Shown: positions 28,803 to 30,275 of the stretch, piece after piece
How the letters are laid out: every line of letters begins with the position of its first letter
Position numbering within the stretch: the first letter of the stretch is position 1
Virus record (IMG/VR): IMGVR_UViG_3300035680_000062
Location: 1-30,275 of that record
Direction: 5' to 3' (one strand)
DNA length: 30,275 nucleotides
DNA from: a virus
Notes under the pieces: model-generated
Databases searched by the model: none
What the model was told of the DNA's origin: nothing
The model's input: the letters and a program-made list of their open reading frames with translations, nothing else
Made by a program: the position numbers and the translations under genes

Positions 28803-29375
28803 TTACTTTTCCACTGGGAATAATTGGCATCTGCAGTTGACTGAATTACCAGCCGATAAGCCCGCACCGAGAGGGCGTGTGGTTTTCTCACCTGCTACGG
28901 TAAAATATCCGTCTTCGCCTTGCTTTTGACCTTCCATCGAAGCATGAGCGGGTCTTACACGGCCGTCTCTTTGTGTTAGCCACATCATGTCAAAGCCTTG
29001 ATCTTTGTAGACCGCGTATTGCATACCGCTTGTTACATTTGCGCTTGTCGTATTTGCAATTGCTTTCGCTCTGCTTGTTGAAAGGCTATCGAATTTATCA
29101 GTCAATATCTTGTTTAGCTCTTCTTTTGTCTTGTCTGCATTGTCTACAAGTGTCTTTTGCACTTCTTCTTTAATGATTCCGATTGAATCTTTGATTTGAG
29201 CACTTGAATCGGCTACCATTTGCTTTATTTCTTGACCTACAACGCCTGTTAAATCACTTTCTCCAATTGAAAGCTCTTGTAATAATTGTTGAGTCACTTT
29301 ATCGCATGCTTTTGCTATAATCTCATCATACTTTTCAAAGTCTTTATCAGAGATTTCCACACTTTCAAGACTCAA
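28803..29375 (-). CDS. MuF-like minor head protein (SPP1 gp7 type), 190 aa
   Basis: The C-terminal third carries the MuF signature. TQRDGRVRPAHASMEGQ (residues 134-150) contains the 'D.rVR..H' segment, and NCRC is at 180-183. The N-terminal two-thirds is a long charged helical region. In related phages this protein is a few-copy head component near the portal. It starts with TTG 29375, preceded by AAGG four bases upstream. No alternative ATG in frame gives the full domain. Confidence 0.85.
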   Translation of the reverse strand: MSLESVEISDKDFEKYDEIIAKACDKVTQQLLQELSIGESDLTGVVGQEIKQMVADSSAQIKDSIGIIKEEVQKTLVDNADKTKEELNKILTDKFDSLSTSRAKAIANTTSANVTSGMQYAVYKDQGFDMMWLTQRDGRVRPAHASMEGQKQGEDGYFTVAGEKTTRPLGAGLSAGNSVNCRCQLFPVEK

Positions 29376-29390
29376 TATGCCTTCATCTGC

Positions 29391-30275
29391 TTATTGGAAT
29401 ACTTGCTCTTTGACTTGTGCAATAATCATCTTAACTACGCTATCAAAGCGCTCGCTATTAGTCTCGGTAATGCCATCGAATTGCCTCCAAAAGTAGTCCT
29501 TGTATTCGGCTGTTATGAGAGGCAATTTAGCCCGCTTGGCTGTTAGGCTTCGGGTCTCTGCATTTCGAGGCGCAAAAGGCACGGGAGCGGGATTTACGGC
29601 CGTGTTAAGCGGGACAAAACCACTTGCAATAAGCGGCGTATCTCCATTTGGTATCGGATCATATCCGCGCTCGCCTCTTGCGTCATTAATTGTCTTGATT
29701 CCCCATTTAAGCTCAAACTCTTCTTGTCTCATATCAGCATCGGGGTCTGCATATTCATACGGATTAGCTTCGATTAAGACATCCTCTTCCCATCTACGGA
29801 AATGGCGTGTAAATTCTTCAGCAATATAGAGCGCTTCGGGATCGATTGTGTTTTGTCTAAAGATTGCGAATTGAACCTCTGCAGTCGCTCGGTTTTGGAA
29901 TGATCCATCTAGCATACCGGGAGGCACGCCGAAGACTTGCGAAATTTGAGATCTTACATCTTTGCTAACAGAGTCATAGCCTACCGATAGCTCGCCTTTC
30001 GGCGGTAACTCTAATTGCATTCCACCTCCAAGCAAAGCTCGGAGCTTGTAGTCTGGTAGTTCTTCATTCCAAGCGCTTTTCAGTTTTTGCCATTCGTCTT
30101 GGTCGAACCTTTCTGGAAACTTTGCAATAAGCGGCGGGACTGTATTATTAGCAAAGAGGCGTGCTAAATAAGCACTAACCTCGCGGTCTATATTCGCATA
30201 TTCCAAAGCGGCTGAAACAAGACCAACGCCAAAGATATTCATACCGATTATCTCTTCAGGACGCGCGGCGGGGTG
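29391..30275 (-). CDS. Portal protein, N-terminal part outside window
   Basis: The frame stays open to the window edge; the first visible residues are HPAARPEEIIG before MNIFGVG. An internal ATG at 30242 exists, but the upstream residues fit the family's 'p..i.G.spl..a' helix, so the gene is truncated here. FANNTVPPLIAKFPERF, RALLGGGMQLELPPKGELSV and SQVFGVPPGMLD belong to the HK97-type portal stem and wing. The last about 60 residues before the stop are extra relative to the usual portal. The portal forms the 12-subunit ring through which DNA enters and leaves the head. Confidence 0.92.
   Translation of the reverse strand, partial: HPAARPEEIIGMNIFGVGLVSAALEYANIDREVSAYLARLFANNTVPPLIAKFPERFDQDEWQKLKSAWNEELPDYKLRALLGGGMQLELPPKGELSVGYDSVSKDVRSQISQVFGVPPGMLDGSFQNRATAEVQFAIFRQNTIDPEALYIAEEFTRHFRRWEEDVLIEANPYEYADPDADMRQEEFELKWGIKTINDARGERGYDPIPNGDTPLIASGFVPLNTAVNPAPVPFAPRNAETRSLTAKRAKLPLITAEYKDYFWRQFDGITETNSERFDSVVKMIIAQVKEQVFQ

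Noticed and set aside
28784-28891. A longer prohead protease with 36 extra N-terminal residues
   Set aside because: It would overlap the MuF-like gene by 89 bases, and the extra residues do not resemble the family. ATG 28783 has its own AGAGG.
1-30275. tRNA genes, insertion sequences, integrase or attachment sites
   Set aside because: I saw no cloverleaf-like sequence, transposase motif or integrase catalytic pattern in either strand by reading. A tRNAscan or profile search would be decisive.

Overview
The window is the interior of a tailed, siphovirus-type (HK97-fold) phage or prophage genome. Every gene I can support lies on the minus strand, so transcription runs from position 30275 towards 1. 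Genes are tightly packed, many joined by ATGA or TAATG overlaps, and most have a clear AGGAG-type ribosome binding site, so the host uses Shine-Dalgarno initiation. Two replication proteins (a primase with a BT4734-like N-terminus and VirE-like helicase, and a DUF3127-like SSB) resemble families common in Bacteroidota and their elements, but those hosts usually lack such ribosome binding sites. The host is therefore uncertain. No tRNA, integrase, terminase or endolysin is visible.

Structural half (30275 to about 14570): portal (cut by the window edge), MuF-like head protein, prohead protease with a scaffold-like tail and an internal start, major capsid protein, a 52-residue protein, head-tail connector, gpG/gp10-like neck protein, tail terminator candidate, an inserted family-2-type glycosyltransferase, probable major tail protein followed by a strong hairpin, two tail-assembly chaperone frames joined by a likely +1 frameshift, a 1330-residue tape measure, two tail-tip proteins, a candidate tail-fibre protein, two tandem paralogues and a small ribbon-helix-helix-like protein. 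The junction with the early region (about 14140-14590) holds two hairpins with T-tracts on the plus strand and two minus-strand promoter candidates.

Early half (about 14400 to 1): a run of very small genes (32-79 residues, two with a single membrane helix), a Sak4-like RecA-fold ATPase, small unknown genes, a RecB/Cas4-like nuclease, and then four consecutive genes sharing one short N-terminal motif (P/S-L/M-S-x-x-L-R/K-x-E-R) joined to different, mostly DNA-binding, C-terminal parts. These lead into the primase-helicase and a 240-bp AT-rich non-coding region carrying eight copies of TGTAGTAAG, the best candidate for a replication origin or operator. After it come an SF2 helicase, a DNA methyltransferase, a PD-(D/E)xK nuclease, a PAPS-reductase-like protein, a VRR-NUC nuclease, a SAM methyltransferase, an SSB, a beta-4-galactosyltransferase-like (GT7) enzyme and a cut membrane protein.

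The parts most likely to be new are the four-gene shared-motif cluster next to the iteron region, the GT7-like enzyme in a phage, and the coupled helicase/methyltransferase/nuclease/ATP-pyrophosphatase operon.
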